From an uncultured Lachnospiraceae bacterium (GTDB taxonomy: Bacteria > Bacillota > Clostridia > Lachnospirales > Lachnospiraceae), in contig CANRGO010000001.1 of assembly GCA_947630125.1 (NCBI GenBank), positions 1 to 64,000 of the forward strand: a DNA stretch of 64,000 nt, given 5' to 3'. The notes under the pieces are model-generated. The model ran no database searches, was not told the origin of the DNA, and saw only the letters and a list, made by a program, of their open reading frames with translations. The position numbers and the translations under genes were made by a program. Positions 6,932-16,214 of the stretch are shown here, piece after piece (position 1 is the stretch's first letter; every line of letters starts with the position of its first letter).

Positions 6932-8587
6932 ATGAAACATAAAATATTGAAAAGAATTTTAGCAGGAGTCCTAACTTCCTTACTGGCAATTAGCCTGGTA
7001 GCCTGCCAAAAAACAGAAGCAGAAAATGCAGCAGATGATACTGCATCCACGGTGACAGAAACAACAGCAGAAGGAGAAAAAATAGTAAATATTGGAGTTA
7101 CCGATAGTCTTAGCAGTGTGAATCCACTTCTGATGGACGCCAGTGAAATTTTAAAATATACCTTAGCCCTTGAGTTTCTCCCTTTAGTAGAACTGAATGG
7201 AGATTTGGAATTTAAAGGAATGCTAGCTTCTTCCATTACAACGAGTGATAATCTTAACTTTACCGTAACAATTGATCCAAATGCTACCTGGTCTGATGGC
7301 ACAGCAGTTACCGCAGCTGACGTAGAATTTACCCTTTTAAAACTTTCCAGTCCAGAACTTGCCAATGTAAGTATGGCCCTTTATGCCATCGAAGGAATTG
7401 GGGATGATGGATTTACTGAATCAGGAGCAACCAGTATTTCTGGGGTTCAGGTGGTAGATGAAAAAACCATTGTGATTACAACCAAGTATAAAATGGCCTT
7501 GACTACTTTTCAAAATACCTATGGACGTTATATTTTAACCGTTCCAAAACATATCTTAGAAACAGTAGCCATCGATCAGCTTGCTTCTTATGAATGGTTT
7601 CAGAATCCAGATGTGGTAAGCGGACCTTATCGCATAACAGAATATGATTTGCAGCATTTTGTTTCTTATGAAGCAAATTCTTCATATTGGAAGGGTGAAC
7701 CAAAGATTCAGAAACTGAATTTTAAAATCATGGATTCACCACAACTTTTAACCTCTCTGCAGGCAGGTGAAATTGATTTTATTCAACAGACAACAGGAAA
7801 TATCTTACAGGAAGATTATGAAGCAGTGGAAGCTTTAGATGGTGTTCAGGTAAATTATGGAGCACCAGTAACCAATCAGTCCATTTTCTTTAATACCACA
7901 GCAGTCAGTGATGTCCGTATTCGACAGGCAATTTTTTATGGCTTAGACAGAGAAACTCTGATTTCAGGATTTTTGGGTGGAAAAGGAGAAGTGGTAGACG
8001 GCTTTTTATCCAGTGCCAGTCCTTTCTTTTCAGAAGACTTAACAGTAACCTCCTACGATCCTGAAAAAGCAAAAGAATTACTTGCAGAAGCAGTTGCAGA
8101 TGGCTTTGATGCTAGTGTTCCGCTACAGTTTTATGTGAATAGTGGAGATTCCACCTTTGTTTTGGCAGCAGACTATATTGCAGCAAAGCTAGCCGAAGTA
8201 GGACTTCAGATACAGGTAAACACCGTTGATTTATCAACCCTTTTGACAAAAGCAGGCAGTAAGGAGTATGATTTATTAGCGATTCAATATACCTATGCAC
8301 CAGTGGATCCATATCCAGATATCAACTGGCTTTTATCCGCAGATGGATGGACAGGATACTTTAATCAGACCATTGCGGATGAATTGACAAAAACACAGTT
8401 AACCAGTGATATAGCAGAAATTAGAGCCAGTTATCAGGCAATCAACCAAGTGGTACAGCAAGATGTTCCTATGATTTCAGCCTATGTGATTCAAGCGCAG
8501 GGAGTTGTCAGCGAACGTTTGTTAAATGCTACACCAGATGTATATGGTTCCTTTATAAATATTCATGAATGGGATGTGAAAGAATGA
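6932..8587 (+). CDS. Oligopeptide-type ABC importer, substrate-binding lipoprotein
   Basis: Extracellular solute-binding protein of family 5 (OppA/DppA/NikA type), 551 residues. A positively charged start, a hydrophobic stretch and a lipobox ending at C25 (SLVAC) show that it is a lipoprotein anchored to the outer face of the membrane. The mature part has the typical fold features, such as the WSDGTAVTAADV segment near residue 120. AAGGAGG at 6915-6921 stands 10 bases before the ATG at 6932. It is followed by two ATPases and two permeases in the order typical of dipeptide or nickel importers. The ligand cannot be read from sequence; the peptidase neighbours favour peptides. Confidence 0.93.
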   Translation: MKHKILKRILAGVLTSLLAISLVACQKTEAENAADDTASTVTETTAEGEKIVNIGVTDSLSSVNPLLMDASEILKYTLALEFLPLVELNGDLEFKGMLASSITTSDNLNFTVTIDPNATWSDGTAVTAADVEFTLLKLSSPELANVSMALYAIEGIGDDGFTESGATSISGVQVVDEKTIVITTKYKMALTTFQNTYGRYILTVPKHILETVAIDQLASYEWFQNPDVVSGPYRITEYDLQHFVSYEANSSYWKGEPKIQKLNFKIMDSPQLLTSLQAGEIDFIQQTTGNILQEDYEAVEALDGVQVNYGAPVTNQSIFFNTTAVSDVRIRQAIFYGLDRETLISGFLGGKGEVVDGFLSSASPFFSEDLTVTSYDPEKAKELLAEAVADGFDASVPLQFYVNSGDSTFVLAADYIAAKLAEVGLQIQVNTVDLSTLLTKAGSKEYDLLAIQYTYAPVDPYPDINWLLSADGWTGYFNQTIADELTKTQLTSDIAEIRASYQAINQVVQQDVPMISAYVIQAQGVVSERLLNATPDVYGSFINIHEWDVKE

Positions 8588-9579
8588 TACCTTTATTAAA
8601 GGTAGAAGATTTGAGAATTGACTTTGTTAGTCAAAAGATAAGTTATCCAATTGTTGACCAGCTTTCTTTCCAGGTTTTGCCTGGAGAGATTCTGGCGGTG
8701 GTTGGAGAATCAGGTTCTGGAAAAAGTATTTCTCTCCTCTCCCTGATGGGACTTTTAGGAAGTGAATTAAAAACCACTGGAGGAAGAGCCTTTTTTCAGG
8801 AAGAAGACCTTTTTCAAAAAACAGAAAAAGAGCTGGATCAGATTAGAGGAAAAGAGATATCCATGGTGTTTCAGGATGCTTTGACCAGTCTGAATCCAGT
8901 TTTTACTGTGGGAAATCAAATGATCGAAGGCATGAAAATTCATATGGGACTTAGTAAACAACAGGCAAAGGAACGGGCACTTCTACTTCTTGAAAAAGTA
9001 GGATTGCCGGATCCTTCTTCTGTTTTTAAAAAGTATCCCCATACGCTTTCTGGAGGCATGAGACAACGAGTGATGATAGCCATGGCACTTAGCTGTAAAC
9101 CAGAACTTCTTATAGCAGATGAACCAACCACAGCCTTGGATGTTACCATTCAGGCTCAGATTATTCAACTTTTAAAAGAATTAAGAGAAGAACTGAACAT
9201 GGCAATCATCTTAATCACTCATGATATGGGACTGGTTGCAGAATTAGCTGACAGAGTACTGGTTTTATATGCAGGTCAGATCGTGGAAGAGGCAAAGGTG
9301 GAAGATCTATTTGCAAAACCTTCCCATCCCTATACAATGGGGCTCTTAACCTCAATTCCACAAATTCAAACTAAGATACAAAAAAAACAAGAACCTCTGC
9401 AGTCTATTGAAGGGAATGTTCCAGATACATTTCATGATATTGAGGGCTGCAGGTTTCAAAATCGCTGTCCTTATAAAACCTCAGGCTGCGAAAAACAACA
9501 GCAACTGCATCAGGCACAAACCAATCATTGGTCCAGGTGTTTTCGTTATGATTTTATACAAAAGGAAGCTTCCCTATGA
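8584..9579 (+). CDS. Oligopeptide ABC importer ATPase (OppD/DppD-like)
   Basis: Cytoplasmic ATPase of 331 residues with Walker A (GESGSGKS), the signature LSGGMRQR, Walker B (LLIADEPTTALD) and an H-loop (THDMG). The C-terminal oligopeptide-type extension contains the cysteine-rich pattern CRFQNRCPY...C...C, which in relatives holds an iron-sulfur cluster. The ATG at 8584 overlaps the TGA of the binding-protein gene (ATGA), showing translational coupling. It pairs with the next gene to form a heterodimeric motor. Confidence 0.94.
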   Translation: MIPLLKVEDLRIDFVSQKISYPIVDQLSFQVLPGEILAVVGESGSGKSISLLSLMGLLGSELKTTGGRAFFQEEDLFQKTEKELDQIRGKEISMVFQDALTSLNPVFTVGNQMIEGMKIHMGLSKQQAKERALLLLEKVGLPDPSSVFKKYPHTLSGGMRQRVMIAMALSCKPELLIADEPTTALDVTIQAQIIQLLKELREELNMAIILITHDMGLVAELADRVLVLYAGQIVEEAKVEDLFAKPSHPYTMGLLTSIPQIQTKIQKKQEPLQSIEGNVPDTFHDIEGCRFQNRCPYKTSGCEKQQQLHQAQTNHWSRCFRYDFIQKEASL

Positions 9580-10376
9580 ATGAAATAAATAGCCCCATTT
9601 TGGCGGTCAGTGGTTTGAAAAAATATTATAATAATTCCAGTATTCGTGCTGTGGATGATGTTAGTTTTACCATCAACCAAGGAGAAACCTTAGGCTTGGT
9701 TGGAGAATCTGGTTGTGGGAAATCAACCATAGCAAAATTAATCGTCCAGTTGGAAAAACCAAGCGAAGGAAAGATTCTATTTCATAATCAAGACCTTTCC
9801 ACACTGAATAAAGAAGACAAGCATAAAAATAAAACAAAAATACAGATGATATTTCAGGACCCTTATTCTTCCTTAAATCCAAGAAAAACCATAGGAGATG
9901 CTATAAAAGATCCCATGTTGTATCATCAGATTTGTGAAAAAGAAGAGGTACACAAAGAAATTTTAAGGCTGTTAGACTTGGTTGGTCTTCCTGCAAATTC
10001 CATGGACCGTTACCCCAAAGATTTTTCGGGCGGACAACGGCAGCGAATTGGGATCGCCAGAGCCTTATCCTTAAAGCCAGAGCTATTGATTTGTGACGAA
10101 CCGGTAAGTGCCCTGGATGTTTCCATACAGGCACAAATTTTGAATTTGCTGAAAACGATTCAGAAGGAATTATCTCTTTCTATGCTTTTTATTGGGCATG
10201 GCTTAAGTGTGGTTCATTATATCAGTGACCGTATTGCTGTGATGTATCAAGGAAAGATCGTGGAGGAGGCAGATAGCATTGCCTTATTTACAAATCCAGG
10301 CCATGACTATACCAAAACTCTTATTTCATCCATTCCCATACTGGACCCAACACTTAGAAACATTAGAAAAGCATAG
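9576..10376 (+). CDS. Oligopeptide ABC importer ATPase (OppF/DppF-like)
   Basis: Second ATPase of the importer, 266 residues, with Walker A (GESGCGKST), the signature FSGGQRQR and Walker B (LLICDEPVSALD). The H-loop position reads IGHGLS, keeping the histidine. It is shorter than many OppF proteins (about 310-330) and ends soon after the nucleotide domain, with only the beginning of the oligopeptide C-terminal extension and no cysteine cluster. The start overlaps the previous stop as ATGA. Confidence 0.93.
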   Translation: MNEINSPILAVSGLKKYYNNSSIRAVDDVSFTINQGETLGLVGESGCGKSTIAKLIVQLEKPSEGKILFHNQDLSTLNKEDKHKNKTKIQMIFQDPYSSLNPRKTIGDAIKDPMLYHQICEKEEVHKEILRLLDLVGLPANSMDRYPKDFSGGQRQRIGIARALSLKPELLICDEPVSALDVSIQAQILNLLKTIQKELSLSMLFIGHGLSVVHYISDRIAVMYQGKIVEEADSIALFTNPGHDYTKTLISSIPILDPTLRNIRKA

Positions 10377-10392
10377 GAAAGGGAGCAAAAAC

Positions 10393-11361
10393 ATGTTAAA
10401 ATACATAGGAAAACGACTTGTGATAGCCCTGATCGTGCTGATTGGAATTACCATTATTGATTTTACCATTATGACTTTGGCGGGCAGTCCTTTGGAAATG
10501 ATACAAAGTGCCAGAGTTTCAAAAGAAGCTTTGGAAGTAAAAGAAGCAGCTTTGGGCCTTGATGACCCGGTTGCCCTTCAATATTTAAGATGGTTAGCGG
10601 AAATTGGAAAAGGAAATCTTGGTATTTCCATTAAAAGCCAACAACCAGTTGCGAAGATGCTTGGCTCCTACTTAGGTCCAACCCTGCTACTTATGGGGAC
10701 CTCGCTTTTGTTCAGTCTGATCATTGCAGTTCCAGCAGGAATCTACAGTGCGATTCACCAAAATACAAAACGAGACTATGTGGTGGTAAGCACCTCTTTT
10801 TTAGGGAGCAGTATCCCTGCATTTTTTCTTGGACTTATCTTGATTTATCTGTTCTCTATTAAAACAGGCTGGCTTCCTTCCAGTGGAATGAGAACCTTAG
10901 GAATGGAAAAAAGTACAGTGGATTTAGTGAAACATCTGATTATGCCTGTGCTGGTACTTGGAACCTCCATTGCGGGAAGTACGATTCGTTATATTCGTAG
11001 TGCTATGTTAGAAATATTAAAACAGGACTATATCAGAACTGCAAAGGCAAAAGGCATAGGCAGATTTTTAGTGATTTATAAACATGGCTTTCGTAATGCC
11101 CTACTTTCTGTGGTTACGGTTGTAGGTATGCAGATACCTCTATTATTTGGAGGAGCAATCATCGTAGAGCAGATTTTTAGCTGGCCAGGTCTGGGACTTA
11201 TGACTATGAGTGCTATATTAAACCGAGATTATCCGGTTATTATGGGGGTTTGTCTTTTAACCGCTGTGGTTGTCTTGTTATCCAATATTATAACCGATTT
11301 GGTATATGCTCTGGTGGATCCTACCATTCAGTTAGACAAAGCAACAGTAGAAAATTTATAA
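10393..11361 (+). CDS. Oligopeptide ABC importer permease (DppB-like)
   Basis: Inner-membrane permease of 322 residues with six helices and the binding-protein-dependent transport signature; the coupling-helix region contains DYIRTAKAKG, where the EAA-type loop meets the ATPases. The ATG at 10393 follows GGAAAGGGAG at 10377-10386. Upstream in-frame starts lie inside the ATPase gene and lack ribosome sites. Confidence 0.94.
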   Translation: MLKYIGKRLVIALIVLIGITIIDFTIMTLAGSPLEMIQSARVSKEALEVKEAALGLDDPVALQYLRWLAEIGKGNLGISIKSQQPVAKMLGSYLGPTLLLMGTSLLFSLIIAVPAGIYSAIHQNTKRDYVVVSTSFLGSSIPAFFLGLILIYLFSIKTGWLPSSGMRTLGMEKSTVDLVKHLIMPVLVLGTSIAGSTIRYIRSAMLEILKQDYIRTAKAKGIGRFLVIYKHGFRNALLSVVTVVGMQIPLLFGGAIIVEQIFSWPGLGLMTMSAILNRDYPVIMGVCLLTAVVVLLSNIITDLVYALVDPTIQLDKATVENL

Positions 11362-11409
11362 AGAACGTGCATAGAATCGTATGATTTTGTGAGGAAGGTA
11401 AGATTTCAA

Positions 11410-12267
11410 TTGAAAAATAATCATAGATGGATGGAACAAACATCTTTTATTCGAAGATTTAGCAGACATAAATTAGGGACCTTAAGTTTTTTTATACTCT
11501 GTATCATTAGTTTCGCAGCTATTTTTGCCCCTGTGCTGGCACCTTTTGATCCAAATGAAATCGTAGGTGGCTTTGGAAAAGCTCCCACATCTGAATTTTT
11601 ACTGGGAACCGATCAGGTTGGACGTGATGTGCTTAGCAGATTGCTTTATGGAACCAGAATTTCCCTTATGGTAGGGTTTCTGGCTACCATCATATCTTCT
11701 GCGGTGGGTATTTTCTTAGGATTGTTGGCTGGTTATTTTGGTGGTCCTTTGGATATGGTCATTATGAGATTCACCGATATGGTTATGTCCTTCCCTTATA
11801 TTTTACTAGTGTTAGTGGCAGCAGCCATATTTCAGCCAGGACTTTGGACGATGATTTTGATATTAGGTTTTGTTGACTGGCCTCAGATGGCAAGGCTTGT
11901 TCGTGGAAATGTGCTATCGATTAGAGAAAAAAATTATGTGAAAGCCAGTAAAGTTGCTGGAATGAGCCATGCATATATCCTGTTTTCTGAAATTCTGCCA
12001 AATACGGTTGCACCCATCCTCATCTATGGAACCAGCGTAGTTGCCATTTCCATGTTGGATGAAGCTGCCTTAAGTTTTCTAGGTATGGGTATCAAACCAC
12101 CACAGGCCAGTCTGGGAAACATGCTAAATGGAGCCCAGTCCCTATCGATTTTAACTTCAAAACCCTGGTTATGGTTACCTCCCGGGCTTATGATTTTACT
12201 ACTTGTAATGAGTGTTAATTTTATCGGAGATGCTCTTCGGGATGCCTTTGATCCCAATCAATCATGA
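11410..12267 (+). CDS. Oligopeptide ABC importer permease (DppC-like)
   Basis: Second permease, 285 residues, with an N-terminal OppC-type segment (RRFSRHKLGTLSF), a hydrophobic helix and the conserved coupling loop NYVKASKVAG. I place the start at the TTG at 11410, ten bases after GAGGAAGG at 11391-11398. A GTG at 11389 is in frame but overlaps that ribosome site. It completes the five-gene importer. The next gene follows after 23 bases, so the operon continues. Confidence 0.92.
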   Translation: MKNNHRWMEQTSFIRRFSRHKLGTLSFFILCIISFAAIFAPVLAPFDPNEIVGGFGKAPTSEFLLGTDQVGRDVLSRLLYGTRISLMVGFLATIISSAVGIFLGLLAGYFGGPLDMVIMRFTDMVMSFPYILLVLVAAAIFQPGLWTMILILGFVDWPQMARLVRGNVLSIREKNYVKASKVAGMSHAYILFSEILPNTVAPILIYGTSVVAISMLDEAALSFLGMGIKPPQASLGNMLNGAQSLSILTSKPWLWLPPGLMILLLVMSVNFIGDALRDAFDPNQS

Positions 12268-12290
12268 TAATATAGAGAAGGAGAATCTGC

Positions 12291-12914
12291 TTGAAAAATA
12301 AACTTAGTTTTCAAACAACCGAATATGATTGTGGACCAACAACCCTGGTGAATGCACTACGATTTTTATATGAAAGAGAAGAAATTGTGCCAGAATTATT
12401 GAAAAACATTGCATTATATACCTTAGATTTGTATGATGATTTAGGAGAGTCAGGAAAAAGTGGAACATCCAGAATGGCCATGATGTTTTTATCCAATTGG
12501 TTCAACCATTATGCAGAGACAAAAAAATTCCCCATCCAAACAGAATTTTTAGTCAGTGAGCAGGTTTATGTTGGGAAGCATAGTAAAATCGTGGAATGCT
12601 TACAACAGGGTGGCGCTGTGATTTTATGTGTCTGGCTGGAGGATTGCAAACATTATCTCTTATTGACTGGAGTAAAAGAGGAAGAAATCTTTTTGTTTGA
12701 CCCCTATGACTGGGAAGGCAGTGTGGATCAGAAGGTAATCTGTTCCATTGAGGGAGAACCATACCGTTATAATCGGAAAGTTCCCATGGACAGACTCAAT
12801 GAAATTCAGCCCTTGATGTATGCCCTTGGAAAAGTGGAAGACAGAGAGGCCATGTTATTGTTTAATACCAATACCAGAAAAACTCCAGAACGAAGCATTG
12901 AGTTTTTTATTTGA
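12291..12914 (+). CDS. C39-like cysteine peptidase family protein
   Basis: A cytoplasmic protein of 207 residues with a papain-like C39 arrangement: Q8 and C14 in FQTTEYDCGPTTL, H121 in CKHYLLLTG and D137 in FLFDPYDW. It has no signal peptide, membrane domain or ABC domain, so it is not a bacteriocin exporter. It could trim imported peptides or act as a glutamine-type amidase; the family is broad and the substrate cannot be told. The TTG start at 12291 is supported by AAGGAG seven bases upstream. Its place between a peptide importer and a cysteine desulfurase suggests a role in processing cysteine-containing peptides, which is inference. Confidence 0.72.
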   Translation: MKNKLSFQTTEYDCGPTTLVNALRFLYEREEIVPELLKNIALYTLDLYDDLGESGKSGTSRMAMMFLSNWFNHYAETKKFPIQTEFLVSEQVYVGKHSKIVECLQQGGAVILCVWLEDCKHYLLLTGVKEEEIFLFDPYDWEGSVDQKVICSIEGEPYRYNRKVPMDRLNEIQPLMYALGKVEDREAMLLFNTNTRKTPERSIEFFI

Positions 12915-12938
12915 TTTGAAAAAGAAAAGGAAGTACGT

Positions 12939-14084
12939 ATGATATATCTGGATTATGCAGCCAATACCCCTGTTGATGAAGGGGTATTATTAACTTATAT
13001 AGAAGCAACAAGAAATTATATTGGAAATCCCAATAGTAAGCATCAGGCTGCCAAGGCTGCTAGTGAGTATATAGAGCTTGCAACGAAAAACATTCTGGAC
13101 TTATTAGGGGCAGAACATATGGAGTTGATTTATACTTCGGGAGCCAGTGAAGCTAACAATCTAGCAGTAAAAGGCATACAAAGAGCCTACCGTGAGAATG
13201 GAAAACATATTATTTCCACAGCGTTGGAACACTCCTCTCTTAGTGCTGCGTTGACTCATTTACAGCAGCTGGGGTATGAAATAGATTTGGTGCCAATTAC
13301 CAAAGAAGGCACAGTGGATTTGGAGCAATTAAAGGAGTTGATTCGTAAAGACACACTTCTCGTATCCATTTCCTATGTGGAAGGAGAACTTGGTGTTGTC
13401 CAACCCATTTCCCAAATTGCAGAATTAATCAAACAGGCAGATACAGACTGCTTTTTTCATGTGGATGCAACCCAGGCGGTTGGGAAAATTCCACTGGATC
13501 TTACTGGCATTGATTTACTGACCTTTGCACCACATAAATTTTTTGGATTAAATGGTTGCGGAGCCTTATTAATTCGAGAAGGAATTGTTTTGGAACCTCA
13601 GATTCATGGTGGAAAAAGCACCTCCATCTTTCGGTCTGGTACGCCAGTTCCCGCATTTGCTGGAAGTATGTATCAGGCACTGAAATTAAATTATGACAGA
13701 ATGCAGGAAACAACTGAAACAGTAGGGAATATGAAAGAATACCTGATTCGTTCGTTTGAAACTTTGGAACATGTAAAAATCAACAGTCCAAAAAACAGCC
13801 TTCCCTACTATTTAAATCTAAGCATACCTGGAGTTAAGGCAATTGAAATTCAGAAAAAACTGGATACATATGGAGTTTGTGTTTCGACAAAATCAGCCTG
13901 TTCCGTAGATAATACCCCCTCCAGAGCGATAATGGCAATTTCGATGGACCGAAAAAGAGCCCTATCCTCCATACGAATTAGCTTTTCCGCAATGACCACT
14001 TTCCAGGAAATCAAAGAATTTGAAGAAATTTTTAAACGTTGTTACAAAGAACTTCTTGATAAAGATAAGAACACAGTGAAATAG
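12939..14084 (+). CDS. Cysteine desulfurase, NifS/IscS-like
   Basis: A PLP-dependent class V aminotransferase-fold enzyme of 381 residues that would take sulfur from cysteine, leaving alanine. Visible features are YLDYAANTP at the N-terminus, H98 stacking on PLP (ALEHSS), the PLP lysine K200 (APHKFFG) and the persulfide cysteine C321 (KSACS). No iron-sulfur scaffold gene (iscU/nifU) is adjacent. Instead, a TtcA-like PP-loop enzyme follows after 18 bases, pointing to tRNA thiolation as the sulfur sink. It belongs to the peptide-importer run; imported peptides could supply the cysteine. Confidence 0.92.
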   Translation: MIYLDYAANTPVDEGVLLTYIEATRNYIGNPNSKHQAAKAASEYIELATKNILDLLGAEHMELIYTSGASEANNLAVKGIQRAYRENGKHIISTALEHSSLSAALTHLQQLGYEIDLVPITKEGTVDLEQLKELIRKDTLLVSISYVEGELGVVQPISQIAELIKQADTDCFFHVDATQAVGKIPLDLTGIDLLTFAPHKFFGLNGCGALLIREGIVLEPQIHGGKSTSIFRSGTPVPAFAGSMYQALKLNYDRMQETTETVGNMKEYLIRSFETLEHVKINSPKNSLPYYLNLSIPGVKAIEIQKKLDTYGVCVSTKSACSVDNTPSRAIMAISMDRKRALSSIRISFSAMTTFQEIKEFEEIFKRCYKELLDKDKNTVK

Positions 14085-14102
14085 AAAGGTACTAACGAAA
14101 AG

Positions 14103-14966
14103 ATGGAAAAAGAGATAACAACAGATAGAACGAAGGATATTGAAAAAAGTTTGCAAAAAAAATTCCGTAAGGATATCTGGTGTAAATTTACCAAGGCAAT
14201 AAACACCTATGATTTGATACAGGAACATGATAAAATAGCGGTATGTATTTCGGGTGGAAAAGATTCCATGATTATGGCAAAACTTTTTCAGGAGTTAAAA
14301 TTACATAATAAATTCCAGTTTGAACTGGTTTTTCTTGTAATGGACCCAGGTTATAATCCCATGAATCGACAGGTGATTGAAAACAATGCCAAGTTATTAA
14401 ATATCCCAATCACTATATTTGAGACGCAAATCTTTGATGCTGTTGCAGATGTGGAGTCATCTCCCTGCTATCTTTGCGCGAGAATGAGAAGGGGACATCT
14501 ATATAATAAGGCAAAAGAGTTAGGCTGTAATAAAATTGCACTTGGACATCATTATGATGATGTGATTGAAACCATACTGATGGGTATGCTTCATGGTGGA
14601 CAGATACAAACCATGATGCCAAAACTTCCAAGTACAAACTTTCCAGGAATGGAGTTAATCAGACCGATGTACCTGATTCGGGAAGAACATATTATTCAGT
14701 GGAGATTATATAATAAACTGGAATTTATTCAGTGTGCCTGCCGCTTTACGGAAAACTGTAATATTTGTGACAATGGTGGAGGCGGTTCGAAAAGACAGGA
14801 AGTAAAAGCACTGATTAAAAAACTAAGAGCATCCAGTCCTTTTGTGGAAAGTAATATTTTTAAAAGCGTTGAAAATGTGAATTTAGATACCATCATTGCA
14901 TATAAACAACACGGAGAGAAACATCATTTCTTAGATGATTATCAGGAAAAGATAAAGAAAACGTGA
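14103..14966 (+). CDS. TtcA-like tRNA thiolation enzyme (PP-loop ATPase)
   Basis: A 287-residue adenine-nucleotide alpha hydrolase. The PP-loop SGGKDS lies at 50-55, a CxxC pair at C122/C125 and the GHHYDD motif at 148-153. A second cysteine group (C211, C213, C219, C222) is near the C-terminus. TtcA enzymes use a [4Fe-4S] cluster held by such cysteines to make 2-thiocytidine in tRNA. The four-cysteine tail goes beyond the minimal set and may bind zinc, as in TtuA/Ncs6 relatives, so the exact target base is uncertain. The upstream cysteine desulfurase is the probable sulfur donor. Confidence 0.85.
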   Translation: MEKEITTDRTKDIEKSLQKKFRKDIWCKFTKAINTYDLIQEHDKIAVCISGGKDSMIMAKLFQELKLHNKFQFELVFLVMDPGYNPMNRQVIENNAKLLNIPITIFETQIFDAVADVESSPCYLCARMRRGHLYNKAKELGCNKIALGHHYDDVIETILMGMLHGGQIQTMMPKLPSTNFPGMELIRPMYLIREEHIIQWRLYNKLEFIQCACRFTENCNICDNGGGGSKRQEVKALIKKLRASSPFVESNIFKSVENVNLDTIIAYKQHGEKHHFLDDYQEKIKKT

Positions 14967-15004
14967 TAAAAAAGGCCATATCATGAACCAGAAAGGGTAA
15001 TGAC

Positions 15005-16198
15005 ATGAGTAACATACTTTTAAAAACCTTTGTAAAAAATTACGATGACATCCATAATCAGTCCGTTCGTACGGGCTATGGAATGCTGGCTTCTGTGGTT
15101 GGTATTTTATGTAATGTTTTACTTTTTATAACAAAATTAAGCATCGGCTTTTTCTTAAACAGCATTTCTGTTATGGCAGATTCCATTAATAATTTATCGG
15201 ATGCAGCCTCCTCCATTATCAGTTTTGTTGGGGTGAAGATGGCAGAACGTCCAGCGGATAAGGAACATCCCTTTGGTCATGGTCGTCTGGAATATATTGC
15301 AGCATTGATTGTATCTTTTGTGGTACTTTTGGTTGGCTTTAATTTATTAAAGGATTCCGTCCTGAAAATCATGAATCCAACAGATGTAGTATTTCAGTGG
15401 TGGCTGGTTGGAATTTTGCTGATAACAGTAGGAGTAAAAGTATGGTTATCCTTATTTAATCGAAAGCTTGGAAACCGGATACAGTCAAAAATACTTCTTG
15501 CTACAGCTGCGGATTCAAGAAATGATGTACTTGTAACCAGTGCTACAATTATTTCTCTTATTGTTGGACATTTTATGGGAGTTAATATCGATGGATACAT
15601 GGGAGTACTGGTTTCCCTTCTGGTCTTATTTGCTGGTTATCAGATTGCAAAAGACACCTTACTGCCTTTGCTGGGTGAAGCAGTGGAAAAGGATATGTAC
15701 ATCAAAATCAGCAGGTTGGTAGAAGAAAAACCATTGATATTAGGAAGTCACGATTTAGTTGCTCATAATTATGGTCCATCAAAAATTATGGCTACCATAC
15801 ATGTTGAAGTTTCCAGTGATAGCACCCTGGAAGAGGTTCACGAAGTCATCGATCAGATTGAGAAAGAAGTGGAAAAAGAAATGGGCATTCATATGGTAAT
15901 TCATGTGGATCCCGTACAAATACACGATAAAAAAACAGAACAGTTGAAGCAGAAAATCTTAAAGCTCATTCATGATATGGAGAAAGAGGCTTCCATCCAT
16001 GATTTTCGAACCATTCCTTGCAAAGAAGAAGTTCGCATTGTTTTTGAACTGGTGGTTCCCTATTCTTATGACGAATCCAAAAAGAAGGAATTTCAGGAAA
16101 CATTAAGCAAGAAAATTGAAGAACTATCAGCTATTGAAACAGAATCTAAAGTTTATCGAAGTGAGATTTTAGTAGAAAACAGTTTTATATCAGAGTAA
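15005..16198 (+). CDS. Cation diffusion facilitator, probable manganese exporter type
   Basis: A 397-residue membrane transporter with six helices and the family HPFGHGRLEY motif at about 88-97. The predicted metal site combines D59 and N63 (helix 2) with D170 and D174 (helix 5). This DN-DD set is the arrangement described for manganese CDF exporters such as MntE, rather than the H/D sets of zinc exporters. After the usual cytoplasmic ferredoxin-like domain (about 215-305), a second such domain extends the protein by some 90 residues. It sits between tRNA-thiolation and aminopeptidase genes; M18 aminopeptidases are metal-dependent, so a shared metal theme is possible but inferred. Confidence 0.88.
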   Translation: MSNILLKTFVKNYDDIHNQSVRTGYGMLASVVGILCNVLLFITKLSIGFFLNSISVMADSINNLSDAASSIISFVGVKMAERPADKEHPFGHGRLEYIAALIVSFVVLLVGFNLLKDSVLKIMNPTDVVFQWWLVGILLITVGVKVWLSLFNRKLGNRIQSKILLATAADSRNDVLVTSATIISLIVGHFMGVNIDGYMGVLVSLLVLFAGYQIAKDTLLPLLGEAVEKDMYIKISRLVEEKPLILGSHDLVAHNYGPSKIMATIHVEVSSDSTLEEVHEVIDQIEKEVEKEMGIHMVIHVDPVQIHDKKTEQLKQKILKLIHDMEKEASIHDFRTIPCKEEVRIVFELVVPYSYDESKKKEFQETLSKKIEELSAIETESKVYRSEILVENSFISE

Positions 16199-16214
16199 GA
16201 AAAGGAAGAATGAC

